DNA of 64,000 nt from an uncultured Anaeromyxobacter sp. (GTDB lineage: Bacteria > Myxococcota > Myxococcia > Myxococcales > Anaeromyxobacteraceae), in the NCBI GenBank assembly GCA_903874275.1, contig CAIQRS010000010.1, forward strand, positions 58,480-122,479, given 5' to 3'. The position numbers were made by a program, and so were the translations under genes. How positions within the stretch are numbered: position 1 is the first letter of the stretch; each line of letters starts with the position of its first letter. Below, in pieces: positions 48,033 through 55,855 of the stretch. The notes beneath the pieces were generated by a model. It searched no databases and was not told the DNA's origin. It saw nothing but the letters and a program-made list of their open reading frames with translations.

Positions 48033-48599
48033 TTGTACTCAGTCGGCGTGCGCCAGATCATTCCCCTCCGGGAGCGTCCCGTGGACTGGATCCTGCTCGG
48101 GTTCTTCGTCGTGAACCTGGGCTTCATCACCTACATCGTCGATCTCGAGCAGCTGGTGATCGCCGACGTCACGAAGTTCGAGTACCCGCTCTGGCCTCCG
48201 CGCGCGCTGGTGGACCTGGTTCACTGGTGGGGAAACAACTTCGACCCGCTCCAGAACGCCAGGCCGCCCTGGTGGCGCGCCACCATCTGGCTCGACGTCC
48301 TGCTGTTCGGGCCGTTCTACGTCGCGGCCATCTGGGCCACCGTGAAGGGGCGGGAGTGGATCCGCATCCCGGCCATCTTCTGGTCCGGCGTGATGTTCGC
48401 CAACGTGTCCATCATCATGTTCGAGGAGTACTTCGGCCCCCACGCGACGCCGGCACGCGGGATCGTGACCCTGGCCAACCTCCCCTGGTGGCTCCTGCCG
48501 TTCTTCGTGACCTGGCGGTTCCGCGGCGAGCACCCCTTCAGCCGGGAAGCACCGACGCGGACCAGCCTCTCGTCCTTCCGGGCCTCTGGCCCGCAGTGA
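48033..48599 (+). CDS. EXPERA-domain membrane protein
   Basis: This 188-residue protein has four transmembrane segments and starts with RERPVDWILLGFFVVNLGFI, the EXPERA/emopamil-binding-like fold; FNVSIIMFEEYFG keeps the conserved Glu pair. EXPERA domains occur in sterol isomerases and TMEM97-like proteins that bind sterols or lipids. The first start is a TTG at 48033; a GTG at 48048 is also possible. The last codons include a short repeat that recurs at 51.5 kb. Confidence 0.7.
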   Translation: MYSVGVRQIIPLRERPVDWILLGFFVVNLGFITYIVDLEQLVIADVTKFEYPLWPPRALVDLVHWWGNNFDPLQNARPPWWRATIWLDVLLFGPFYVAAIWATVKGREWIRIPAIFWSGVMFANVSIIMFEEYFGPHATPARGIVTLANLPWWLLPFFVTWRFRGEHPFSREAPTRTSLSSFRASGPQ

Positions 48600-48610
48600 A
48601 CTTCTCGCCT
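48579..48610. repeat. 32-bp direct repeat, left copy
   Basis: This segment matches 51545-51576 at 30 of 32 bases. It includes the small hairpin CGGGCC-TCT-GGCCCG and contains the stop codon of the EXPERA gene. The two copies flank the RiPP-like cluster and the small metallopeptidase gene. A hairpin of this type could be a terminator or a REP-like element. Confidence 0.55.
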
Positions 48611-48667
48611 GGGCCTTCACGCCGACCACGAAGAGGGCCAGGACAGGCGACGCATTCAGGTGGCCGG

Positions 48668-49039
48668 CTACAGGAACCGTCGGACCGCTTCCTCGGCCGC
48701 CTTGCGGCGGCAGCACCATCCGTACAACGGGCCCGCGATCGCCTGGGCGACGCCCTCCACCGTGTGCCCTGCGCGCACTTGCACGGCATAGGCCTCCGCT
48801 TCCCAGCGCATGCGCCACGGGTTCCAGCCGAAGGGAAGCAGGAGGAGGTAGCTCACCCAGAACCAGATCGGGTGCTCCGCCTGCTGCCGGACGTGGACGA
48901 GCTCGTGCGCGAGGGTGAGGTTGCTTCCCGGCTCCCGCATGAAGACGTGCCGACCGAAGGTGATCCCGAGTGCCGGGAACCAGGACCAGAGGCGATGGAG
49001 TGTGTGGGTGGGGCGCGGCGTCCGGGAGAGGTCGGACAT
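48668..49039 (-). CDS. Small HExxH membrane-associated peptidase-like protein
   Basis: This 123-residue protein has the zinc motif LTLAHELVHVRQQAEHP (HExxH), a hydrophobic stretch WFWVSYLLLLPFGW and a second Glu in WEAEAYAVQV that could complete the zinc site. This arrangement resembles DUF4157-like minimal metallopeptidase domains. It is divergent from the tandem precursor genes. A maturation role for the cluster product is possible but unsupported; the B2 peptidase is the stronger candidate for that. Confidence 0.6.
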   Translation of the reverse strand: MSDLSRTPRPTHTLHRLWSWFPALGITFGRHVFMREPGSNLTLAHELVHVRQQAEHPIWFWVSYLLLLPFGWNPWRMRWEAEAYAVQVRAGHTVEGVAQAIAGPLYGWCCRRKAAEEAVRRFL

Positions 49040-49140
49040 GCGGCGATTCTATTTGAAACTACCTCCCCCGTGTCTCTTAGGCCGCGAAGGCAGGCGCGTG
49101 TCCGCGGGCCCGTGTCCCGCGCCGGGACCTCCCGCTTGGG

Positions 49141-49157
49141 TTGGCACGCATATTCCG
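49141..49157 (+). promoter_or_regulatory. Candidate promoter of precursor A (sigma-54-like -24 element)
   Basis: TTGGCACG followed by CATATTCCG matches the -24 element of sigma-54 promoters (YTGGCACG) exactly. The -12 part reads TTCC where TTGC is expected, so the essential GC is not kept. As an alternative, TTGGCA could serve as a -35 box for a housekeeping sigma factor. The same sequence precedes both precursors, at 51-68 bases from the ATG. Confidence 0.4.
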
Positions 49158-49208
49158 TTCGGCGAATCCAGCATACGGGCCCTAGTGTGGATCGAGGGAG
49201 GCGGCACG

Positions 49209-49388
49209 ATGGGAATCCGTTCGAATGTGACCCGCAGCGGTGCGCCCGAGGATCTCGACGGCGGGCGAGAGGCCAGGGCCGAGTCTCGAAAGCCGGTGCC
49301 CGGAGCCGACGCGCCACGCCCCACCTGGCGCGCTCCCGTGATCGCCCGGTTCCCGATCCGGGTGACCCGGGACCTTCCGATGTCCTGA
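49209..49388 (+). CDS. Candidate RiPP precursor peptide A (lasso-like leader), 59 aa
   Basis: The 59-residue peptide starts at the ATG at 49209 after a strong GAGGGAGG. It has a charged N-terminal part (GAPEDLDGGREARAE) and a C-terminal segment PTWRAPVIARFPIRVTRD ending LPMS. The pattern W40-x2-P43-x-I45-x7-T53 has the spacing of the Y-x2-P-x-L-x7-T leader of kinase-type lasso precursors such as paeninodin (from memory). If cleavage follows Thr at -2, the core is only DLPMS. The terminal Ser fits phosphorylation by the downstream HprK-like kinase. The short core and long N-terminus argue against a classical lasso peptide. Confidence 0.7.
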   Translation: MGIRSNVTRSGAPEDLDGGREARAESRKPVPGADAPRPTWRAPVIARFPIRVTRDLPMS

Positions 49389-49457
49389 GCCCCGGCGGAT
49401 TCCACATGGCGCGGACCCGACTCGGTACGTGACCCACGCCGGGACCTCCCGCTTGGG

Positions 49458-49474
49458 TTGGCACGCATATTCCG
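49458..49474 (+). promoter_or_regulatory. Candidate promoter of precursor B (copy of the same element)
   Basis: This is the identical element carried in the second duplication unit, 317 bases downstream of the first copy. Its presence means precursor B and the processing genes behind it could be transcribed from either copy. Confidence 0.4.
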
Positions 49475-49525
49475 TTCGGCGAATCCAGCATACGGGCCCT
49501 AGTGTGGATCGAGGGAGGCAACACG

Positions 49526-49711
49526 ATGGGAGTCGTTTCGGATGTGACCCGCAGCGGTGCGCCCGAGGATCTCGACGGCGGGCGAGAGGCCAGGGCCGAG
49601 TCTCGGAAGCCGGAGCCCGGAGCCGACGAGCTACGCCCCACCTGGCGCGCTCCCGTGATCGCCCGGTTCCCGATCCAGGTGACCCGGGACGGTCCGTTGC
49701 GCACAAGCTAG
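49526..49711 (+). CDS. Candidate RiPP precursor peptide B (tandem paralogue), 61 aa
   Basis: This 61-residue paralogue of precursor A has the same residues 7-29 and the segment WRAPVIARFPIQVTRD. It differs at the N-terminus (VVSD for IRSN), in the linker (EPGADEL) and at the C-terminus, which reads GPLRTS. It again ends in Ser. If cleavage follows T53-R54, the core is DGPLRTS. The differences concentrate outside the conserved leader-like segment, as expected for precursors whose core diverges while the leader is held. It lies 11 bases before the kinase gene. Confidence 0.7.
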   Translation: MGVVSDVTRSGAPEDLDGGREARAESRKPEPGADELRPTWRAPVIARFPIQVTRDGPLRTS

Positions 49712-49722
49712 GCCGACCCCGC

Positions 49723-50643
49723 ATGACGTTCGTCCACTCCGCCTTCGGCCTCCGGTGGCGGACGCCGTTCTCGTGCCCTCCCCTCTCGCCCGCCCCGGCC
49801 GGCGACATCGTGGACGTCGTCGTCTCGTACGGCACCGTACCTCGGGAGCTCCCTTCCTCCCGGGCGCGGTTGGAGACCTGGCAGGCGGCATGCGGCGCCT
49901 TCCTGCTCGACGGCGGCGAGCGAGCCGGGCGGTTCCTCGTCGAGGGCGGGGCGCGCGTCACGGTGGAGCGTGCCCCGGCGGCCGACGAGGATGTCATCTG
50001 CTCCCTCCTCATGGGCGCGGTGTTCTCGATGGTCCTCGCGCAGCGGGGGATGCTCGTCCTGCATGCCAATGCCGCGGCCTGCCCGGGAGGGGCCGTCGTC
50101 CTATCGGGCGAGCCCGGGGCAGGGAAGTCCTCGACGCTCGACGCGCTCGTCCGACAGGGCTGGTCGATGCTCTCCGACGACGTCACCGCCCTGCGCCTCG
50201 GTGACGACGGGCGCGTGTACGTCCTTCCCGGGGTCCCGCAGCTTCGCCTGTGCGACGACACGGTGTCGCGCCTGGGCCTCGACAGCACCGGCTGGCGGCG
50301 CCACCCGCTGCGGCCGGCCAAGGCGGCCATGCCGACGCATCCGGTGATGGCCAGAGACCCCGCTCCGCTGCTCGCGCTCCATCTCCTGGAGAAGCACCCG
50401 GGCGACGAGGTTCGCGTTCGACCCCTGACCGGCTGGAGCAAGTTCGCCGCCCTGCAGACCTGCCTGTACGGGCCGTCCCTGCTCGAGGATGCGCCGGGTC
50501 TCTTCACCCTCGCATCGGCGGTCGTCCGGCAAGCGGGGGTCTTCCGCATCGAGCGCCCCGAGGCGCGCTGGACGGTCCCCGAGATCGTGGACGTCATCTC
50601 GAGCGCCGTTTCGCCACCGCTGGCCAGGGCATCCGGGCGATGA
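49723..50643 (+). CDS. HprK-like kinase of a RiPP (lasso-type) cluster
   Basis: This 306-residue protein has the HPr-kinase-like fold: a P-loop SGEPGAGKSSTLDALVRQG and SDDVTALRLG. No N-terminal HPr-kinase regulatory domain is present. In kinase-type lasso clusters (paeninodin-like), the homologous protein phosphorylates the C-terminal Ser of the precursor; both precursors here end in Ser. Its stop overlaps the start of the PqqD-like gene by 4 bases (ATGA). HprK-like kinases also occur in polysaccharide loci, but those lack tandem precursors. Confidence 0.8.
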   Translation: MTFVHSAFGLRWRTPFSCPPLSPAPAGDIVDVVVSYGTVPRELPSSRARLETWQAACGAFLLDGGERAGRFLVEGGARVTVERAPAADEDVICSLLMGAVFSMVLAQRGMLVLHANAAACPGGAVVLSGEPGAGKSSTLDALVRQGWSMLSDDVTALRLGDDGRVYVLPGVPQLRLCDDTVSRLGLDSTGWRRHPLRPAKAAMPTHPVMARDPAPLLALHLLEKHPGDEVRVRPLTGWSKFAALQTCLYGPSLLEDAPGLFTLASAVVRQAGVFRIERPEARWTVPEIVDVISSAVSPPLARASGR

Positions 50644-50975
50644 CCCGCTCCCCGGGCTCGAGCCGCGACGGTGCGGTCCCCGCACCCCTCGACGGCGGCA
50701 CCGTGGTCGTCCACGCCAGGGATGCGGCGACGAGCCAGGTCGACCAGGACCTCGTCATCCTCAACCTGCGCCGGGACAGCTACGTCGCGCTCGATGCGAT
50801 CGGCAGGCGCATCTGGGAGTCCATGGAATCCCCGCGACGGGTCGATGACCTGTGCCTCCAGCTGTGCCGGGAGTTCCAGGGGGACCCGGAGCAGATCACG
50901 GCCAATGTGCTCGCCTTCCTGGACGAGCTGGCTCGCGAGGAGTTGCTCCATGTCGTGGCCGGCCGATCTGCGTAG
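50640..50975 (+). CDS. PqqD-like RiPP recognition protein (lasso B1 type)
   Basis: This 111-residue protein has the PqqD-like winged-helix pattern: VDQDLVILNLRRDSYVALDA, IGRRIWESMESPRRVDDLCL and VLAFLDELAREELLHVV. PqqD-like RRE domains bind the leader peptide of RiPP precursors and present it to the protease. It starts in an ATGA overlap with the kinase gene, and its 3' end overlaps the B2 gene by 26 bases, so kinase, B1 and B2 should be made together. Confidence 0.85.
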   Translation: MTRSPGSSRDGAVPAPLDGGTVVVHARDAATSQVDQDLVILNLRRDSYVALDAIGRRIWESMESPRRVDDLCLQLCREFQGDPEQITANVLAFLDELAREELLHVVAGRSA

Positions 50976-51402
50976 GCTCGGCTCCCTGAGCTGCCCGGAG
51001 GTCGCCCTGCTGGCGGAGGCGATCGCGTGGACCGGGATCATGCGCACCGCGGTGGGGCGGGTGCCGCTCGGTCGCATCACCGGATGGATGGGACTGGCGC
51101 AGGGGGCGACACCGACGACCCTCGCGCCCTCACTGCTGGTGCAGGCCGAGTCGGTCGGCTGGGCCGTCCAGGTCGCCGCAGCGCGCGCTCCCTGGCAGGC
51201 CACCTGCCTCGTCCAGGCGCTGGCCGGCGTCGCGATGCTGCGCCGGCGGGGGATCCCCGGCGCGCTGAACCTGGGAGTCGCGACCGACGGCCTGGCCACG
51301 CCGTCGGTGTCCGCTCACGCCTGGCTGTGCTGCGGCGACGCGGTCCTCACGGGAGGCAGCGCGCTCCGGCGATACAGGGTCATCACCCGCTTCGTCGGGT
51401 GA
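50950..51402 (+). CDS. Transglutaminase-like leader peptidase (lasso B2 type)
   Basis: This 150-residue protein matches the lasso-peptide B2 family. The catalytic Cys86 is in WQATCLVQALAGVAMLRRRG and His123 in SAHAWLCCG, as in the Cys-His core of this family; the usual acidic residue after AHAW is Cys here. B2 removes the leader after B1 binding. It overlaps the B1 gene by 26 bases. The length is normal for a stand-alone B2. No cyclase (asparagine-synthetase-like) follows. Confidence 0.85.
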   Translation: MSWPADLRRLGSLSCPEVALLAEAIAWTGIMRTAVGRVPLGRITGWMGLAQGATPTTLAPSLLVQAESVGWAVQVAAARAPWQATCLVQALAGVAMLRRRGIPGALNLGVATDGLATPSVSAHAWLCCGDAVLTGGSALRRYRVITRFVG

Positions 51403-51544
51403 GAGGCGAACCATGGTTGGCGCTCGGCTACAGGGCGGCCCTACCTTGTCAGTCCGAACGTGGCCCGAAGGGCGTGGTTCGTCTCCGGCGGGTTCGTCTG
51501 GGTCTCCGGAAGGGACACGAAGACCGTCTGTCGGATCGACCCGT

Positions 51545-51576
51545 CGGGCCTCTGGCCCGCGGTGAACTTCTCGTCT
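51545..51576. repeat. 32-bp direct repeat, right copy
   Basis: This is the second copy of the element at 48579-48610. It lies just beyond the stop codon of the small membrane protein gene (minus strand) and downstream of the B2 gene, so it could act as a shared terminator for converging transcripts. Confidence 0.55.
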
Positions 51577-51877
51577 ACGCCTTCGTGGCCTGGGCAGCGC
51601 CCTTCCGGGCCGGGGTCTCGGCGAGGACGCCGACCGCGGCGCCGGCCACCGCGCCGCCGACCGCGAAGAGGGCGCCGACGCCCGTGACGCCCATCACCAT
51701 CCCGAAGACGATGAGTGCGCGGACCGCGAAGGTGGGCACCACCGGCGTCCCGAAGATCCCGCCCGCCAGCATGACTCCGGCGTAGCCACCGTAGAGCAGC
51801 GCGGGGAGCAGGGCGATGGCGAGGAAGAGGGCCAGTCCGACTGCGGCGCCGACGATGCTGGGGGTCTTGCGGTTCAT
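51575..51877 (-). CDS. Small membrane protein, 100 aa
   Basis: The 100-residue protein has three hydrophobic stretches (VGAAVGLALFLAIALLPALL, ALIVFGMVMGVTGVGALF and AVAGAAVGVLAE) with little else. It might be a channel, holin-like or stress-related protein; nothing identifies it. It converges with the B2 gene. Confidence 0.55.
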   Translation of the reverse strand: MNRKTPSIVGAAVGLALFLAIALLPALLYGGYAGVMLAGGIFGTPVVPTFAVRALIVFGMVMGVTGVGALFAVGGAVAGAAVGVLAETPARKGAAQATKA

Positions 51878-52049
51878 GGGGTTCTCCTTGGTTCCGTCGA
51901 GGTTGGTAGACGGGAGGAGGTACTGCAGGCGGCTTGCCAGGACGGCGCCCCTGGAGTTCCGGGAGGTTGGCGGAACGGCTGTCGGGATTCCCCGACCGAC
52001 CGACGGGGAGTCCCTACGCCAACGGACTCCTTCGCGACGGAATCGAGGG

Positions 52050-54479
52050 TCACTCCTCTGCGGGCGCGGCAGGCAGCTCCACCCGGAAGGTGGAGCCCTT
52101 GCCGACCTCGCTCTGCGCGGTCAACGTCCCGCCGTGTGCGGTCACGATGGCGTAGCAGATGGCGAGGCCGAGTCCGGTACCCCTTCCTTCGCCCGCAGGT
52201 CGCGTCGTGAAGAACGGGTCGAAGATCCGTTCGAGCAGGGGTGGCTCCATGCCGACGCCCCGGTCGATGACCTCGAGGCGGGCCATGCCCGGGGCCCCCG
52301 GCCCGACCCGGACCGTGATCGCTCCGTGCCGTCCCGGAGGCGTCGCGTGGGCCGCGTTCGTGACGAGATTGACGACCACCTGCTCGATCTGCCCCTTCGC
52401 GACGAGGACCTCGGGGGCCCCGGCGTTCTCCACCTGGAGGGTGGCGGCCTTCCTCACGAAGGCGGGAAGCCACCGCGACGCTCCCTCCACGACGTCGACC
52501 AAGCCCGTCCGGACCCTTCCGGAATCGGGTCGCCCGTAGGTGGTGAGATCCCTCACGATCCTCGCGATGCGCTGGCTGCTCTCCTGGGCCTCCCGGAGCG
52601 CGTCGACCACCTCGTCGAGGCGTCGCGCCTCCTCGGCCCGATCCAGGGCGGTGTCCTGCCGCAGATCTTCCTGGACCTCGCGGGTGATCTCGATCGCCAC
52701 GCCCTGCTCCGCCAGCGTGGCCGCGAGCGGGTTGTTCAGCTCGTGTGCGACGCCCGCCACCAGCGTCCCCAGGGCCGCGAGGCGCGACGCGACCGTTAGC
52801 TGGGCCTGGAGGGCGCGCGGCTCCGTGATGTCGACGAGCGCTCCGATGAAGCCCGTGACCGCACCGCTCTCGTCACGCAATGGCTTCCCGATGGATCGGA
52901 CCCAGACGGTGCGCCCCGCGGGCGTCAGGAGCCGGTACTCGTCCGAGCAAGGGCTCCCCCTCGATACGGCATCGCGCCAGACGCGCAGCACCCGCTCTCG
53001 ATCCTCCGGATGAACGATGCTGGACGCTCCCAGGCCGTAGGCTTCCCGCTCCGAAGCGCCTGTCATGGTCAGCAGCGTCCGGTTGACGAAGACGGGGGCG
53101 CCCTCGGTGTTCGCCTGGAAGATCCCCGTCGGCATCTCGTTGGCCAGGAGACGGAACCGGGCCTCGCTCTCGCGGAGCGACCACTCGTACGACTTGCGCT
53201 CGTGGATGTCGGTGACCGTCCCCGAGATCCGGACGGCGGTCCCGCCAGGATCGCGGTCCGCCACCTTCCCGCGGGCCTGGACCCAGCGAAGGCCCGTGCC
53301 GGGGACCCGGACGCGGTACTCCCACGTGAAGCGATCCTTCTCGCCCGAGAGGAGGGCGGGCATGCCCACGCGGATCTGCGCCTGGTCCTCCGGCTCGATG
53401 AGCCCGATGAGCTCCTCCAGGGGCACGTCTGCCGTCTCCGGAGGTCTGCCGATGATCTCGCTGTAGCGAGCGCTCATGAAGACTCGACGTCTCTTGACGT
53501 CGAGGTCCCAGAAGCCGTCGGAGCTTCCCTCCAGCACTCTCGCCAGCTGTTCCTCGTTCCTCTGGGCCGCCTCCTCGGCCTCCTTCCGCTTGCCGATGTC
53601 CTTGAAGATGGAGACCAGGTAATCGACGCGCCGGTCCGGGCGCCTCACGCAGCTGACGGAGAGCAGCGCCCAGAGCGTCGTCCCGTCCTTGCGGATGAAT
53701 CGCTTGTCGAGCGAGTAGCGGTCGATCTCCCCCGCCATCATGCGGTCGAACTCCACCACGTTCGTCGCCGCGTCACCGGGATGTGTCAACTCCAGCCATG
53801 TCCTGGAGACCAATTCGTGTCGGGAGTATCCCAGCATCGAGCAGAGGTGGTCGTTCACGCGCAGCCACCGCTTCTCCGGGCTCGTGATCGCGATCCCGAC
53901 CGCCGGAGAATCGAAGAACGCACGAAGCTGCGCGTTCACCTCTCGGGTCTCCTCCTCCGCGTCCCATCGCTCGCTGACGTCGACGAGGACGACGCGAACC
54001 TCCTGCTCCGAACCTTCGACACCTTCGACGGGTCGGACCTGGCACGAGAGGTGCGCGTGCATGGTCCTTCCCTCGGCCGGGCGCAGGGCGACCTCGCAGG
54101 ACTGCGGGGCCCCGGTCCGGACCACGGCCCCCAGGCAACGGTTCCACCTGTCGGCTTCCTCGTCAGCCATGAAGCCGGCGAGCGTTCGCCCGATCAGCCT
54201 GGCCCTGTCCACCCGGAGGAGCGTCGCGGTGGTCAGGTTGGCTCCCGTGATGATTCCGCCCGGGGTGAGGGTGAGGTATCCGACCGGCGCGAACTCGTAC
54301 AGATCGACGTAGCGATCGTACGAAATCTCGATCTCCTGCCTGCTCAGCCGCAGATCCTCGTTCTGCATCTCCAGCTCGATCTGGTGGACCTGGAGCTCGT
54401 GCAGGAGGGCGGACGCGGGCTGGCTCGCCGCTCGGGCCTTCGGGTCCCGGGCATGCCGCGCCTCCGCCCGTTTCCGCAA
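52050..54479 (-). CDS. Soluble multi-PAS sensor histidine kinase
   Basis: This 809-residue kinase has no transmembrane segment. An N-terminal coiled region (LLHELQVHQIELEMQNEDL) is followed by at least four PAS domains and the kinase core: LGTLVAGVAHELNNPLAATL, a long insert like that of the kinase at 38.7-41.2 kb, ERIARIVRD-like SQRIARIVRDLTTYGRPD, and the ATPase boxes IDRGVGMEPPLLERIFDPFF and GTGLGLAICYAIV. There is no receiver domain. The TTG at 54479 is the first start in the frame and is uncertain. It lies next to the RiPP-like cluster but is convergent with it. Confidence 0.85.
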   Translation of the reverse strand: MRKRAEARHARDPKARAASQPASALLHELQVHQIELEMQNEDLRLSRQEIEISYDRYVDLYEFAPVGYLTLTPGGIITGANLTTATLLRVDRARLIGRTLAGFMADEEADRWNRCLGAVVRTGAPQSCEVALRPAEGRTMHAHLSCQVRPVEGVEGSEQEVRVVLVDVSERWDAEEETREVNAQLRAFFDSPAVGIAITSPEKRWLRVNDHLCSMLGYSRHELVSRTWLELTHPGDAATNVVEFDRMMAGEIDRYSLDKRFIRKDGTTLWALLSVSCVRRPDRRVDYLVSIFKDIGKRKEAEEAAQRNEEQLARVLEGSSDGFWDLDVKRRRVFMSARYSEIIGRPPETADVPLEELIGLIEPEDQAQIRVGMPALLSGEKDRFTWEYRVRVPGTGLRWVQARGKVADRDPGGTAVRISGTVTDIHERKSYEWSLRESEARFRLLANEMPTGIFQANTEGAPVFVNRTLLTMTGASEREAYGLGASSIVHPEDRERVLRVWRDAVSRGSPCSDEYRLLTPAGRTVWVRSIGKPLRDESGAVTGFIGALVDITEPRALQAQLTVASRLAALGTLVAGVAHELNNPLAATLAEQGVAIEITREVQEDLRQDTALDRAEEARRLDEVVDALREAQESSQRIARIVRDLTTYGRPDSGRVRTGLVDVVEGASRWLPAFVRKAATLQVENAGAPEVLVAKGQIEQVVVNLVTNAAHATPPGRHGAITVRVGPGAPGMARLEVIDRGVGMEPPLLERIFDPFFTTRPAGEGRGTGLGLAICYAIVTAHGGTLTAQSEVGKGSTFRVELPAAPAEE

Positions 54480-54753
54480 CTCCGTGCGGTCGCCCGTGAC
54501 GGACTTCTTGGCCAGATCACACCCCCGAGCGGCTGGCGCTGCCCCTGGGTAAGAATGGTCTCATCTTCCGGGCCGACGGGCACCGCCAAGTCGTGCCGCG
54601 CCCCAATCGGGCGTGGGCGGGGCAGTCTCCGGAGAAGAGCAAAGGACCCGCCAGACCTTGCGGAAGATGTGCTCGAGCGTGGAAGGGACGATGCCGGCCC
54701 CCCGGTCGATCACGTGGTACACAGCCTTCTCGATCCCCTCAAAGGATTCCGCC

Positions 54754-55335
54754 ATGAAGCGTCTCGTCGCCGCAGCCCTCGCCACGCTCGCCACCACCGG
54801 GTGCGCCGGAATCACCGTCACCCAGCTCTGGCGGGATCCGGACTTCGTCTCCCGGCCGGGTACGCGCGTCTTCATCATCGCCGCCATGGACAACAGCGCC
54901 AACCCCGCCCAGTTCGAGAATGCGATGGCCCAGGCGCTCCGGGCCAGGGGGTTCCAGGCCACGACGAACCTGGGCAACTTCCCCCCTGGCCGGATCAGTC
55001 GGATGGCGATCCGGCAGTACGTCGCCGAGAACCAGGTCGACCTGATCCTCATGACGCGGCTCACCACCGAGCCCGCCACCCCGGTGGTCGTGACCAAGAC
55101 GGCGGTTGTTTCCTCGGGATGGCCGGGCAACTTCTCGACCGTGGCGGGTTCCCAGACCATGGTCATCCAGGGCACCAACGTGAACGCCCGGGTCGAGGCC
55201 TTCGACGCCCGCACCGAGCCCAACGCGCTCGTCTGGAGCGGCCAGACGAACACCGTCGACATGAAGACCGCGCCGCAGTCGCTGGGGACAACGGTGGCGG
55301 CGGATCTCGTCGCGGCCCGGATCCTGGTCCGGTAG
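54754..55335 (+). CDS. Hypothetical lipoprotein, 193 aa
   Basis: The protein has a signal peptide with lipobox TTGC (MKRLVAAALATLATTGC). The mature part is a compact domain with TRVFIIAAMDNSANPAQF, LRARGFQATTNLG and VAADLVAARILVR. The fold resembles small periplasmic lipoproteins that carry a stress-induced-protein-like or DUF4136-like domain, but the match is not secure. The ATG at 54754 has a GGATTCC-like spacer and is right before the signal peptide. Confidence 0.7.
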   Translation: MKRLVAAALATLATTGCAGITVTQLWRDPDFVSRPGTRVFIIAAMDNSANPAQFENAMAQALRARGFQATTNLGNFPPGRISRMAIRQYVAENQVDLILMTRLTTEPATPVVVTKTAVVSSGWPGNFSTVAGSQTMVIQGTNVNARVEAFDARTEPNALVWSGQTNTVDMKTAPQSLGTTVAADLVAARILVR

Positions 55336-55855
55336 CCGCCGTGCGCCACGTGGACCGCGGCGGCCCCGCCCTCAGGGTGTCGGCTCGCGAAATCACTCTG
55401 GCCCTGCCACGCTCGAAGAGGGCCACCCGCGCCTCGACACGCTTCACCAGGTCGGAAATCGGCAGGATGATCGGGACGCCGCCCTCGAGCACCAGCCGGT
55501 GGACGAAGTGCGGGTCGTAGCACATGCGTAGCAAACCCAGGGGCCTGACCCGGGCGTCGGGGGCCTGCTCGCCACCGCGAAGGTAGCCCAGGGGGGAGCG
55601 GAGCCAGCGGGATCGCGCCGGGACGGGGATAGCGGCCACTCTGCAAGATTCGTTGGGATAAGGAACAGGGAGGGAGTTTCTGCCACCGCGGACCATCCGG
55701 TCCACGGCTTCCACTCCATCGCCTTGATCTTCCCCCCCGGCTCACCGCCAGCGCTGGGGAGAGCCGCGTGAACCACCACCATCAGCGCCCCACGGCGCGC
55801 ATCGCATGCGCGTCTCAGGCGCCATGGCCTCCAGCGTCCGCGCCAGGAGACCCCC
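55336..55855. other. 520-bp stretch without a convincing gene
   Basis: No plus-strand gene is visible. A minus-strand frame from about 55700 down to 55370 has protein-like composition (YLRGGEQAPDARVRPLG, then MCYDPHFVHRLVLEGG) but runs on into the lipoprotein gene without a plausible end, so it is either a decayed gene or chance. Just before the HTH gene, a GGAGAC precedes the ATG at 55856. Confidence 0.4.

Larger units (their letters stand above)
49120..49436. repeat. Tandem duplication, first unit (317-bp period)
   Basis: Bases 49120-49436 form one period; the second unit begins at 49437. The two units match almost perfectly from the start through the promoter and ribosome binding site (two adjacent base changes in 89 bases) and less well in the coding part. 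Each unit carries one promoter and one precursor gene. Confidence 0.9.
49437..49711. repeat. Tandem duplication, second unit
   Basis: This is the second copy of the 317-bp period. Similarity to the first unit is recognisable to the last codons of the precursor gene, after which the sequence differs and leads into the kinase gene. Confidence 0.9.

Noticed and set aside
48668..49039. HExxH protein as the leader peptidase of the RiPP-like cluster.
   Set aside because: The B2 gene already supplies that activity; orientation is divergent and there is no known family link.
51403..51574. Possible third precursor peptide from the ATG at 51413.
   Set aside because: The frame has none of the W-x2-P or terminal features of the two precursors and no good ribosome binding site.
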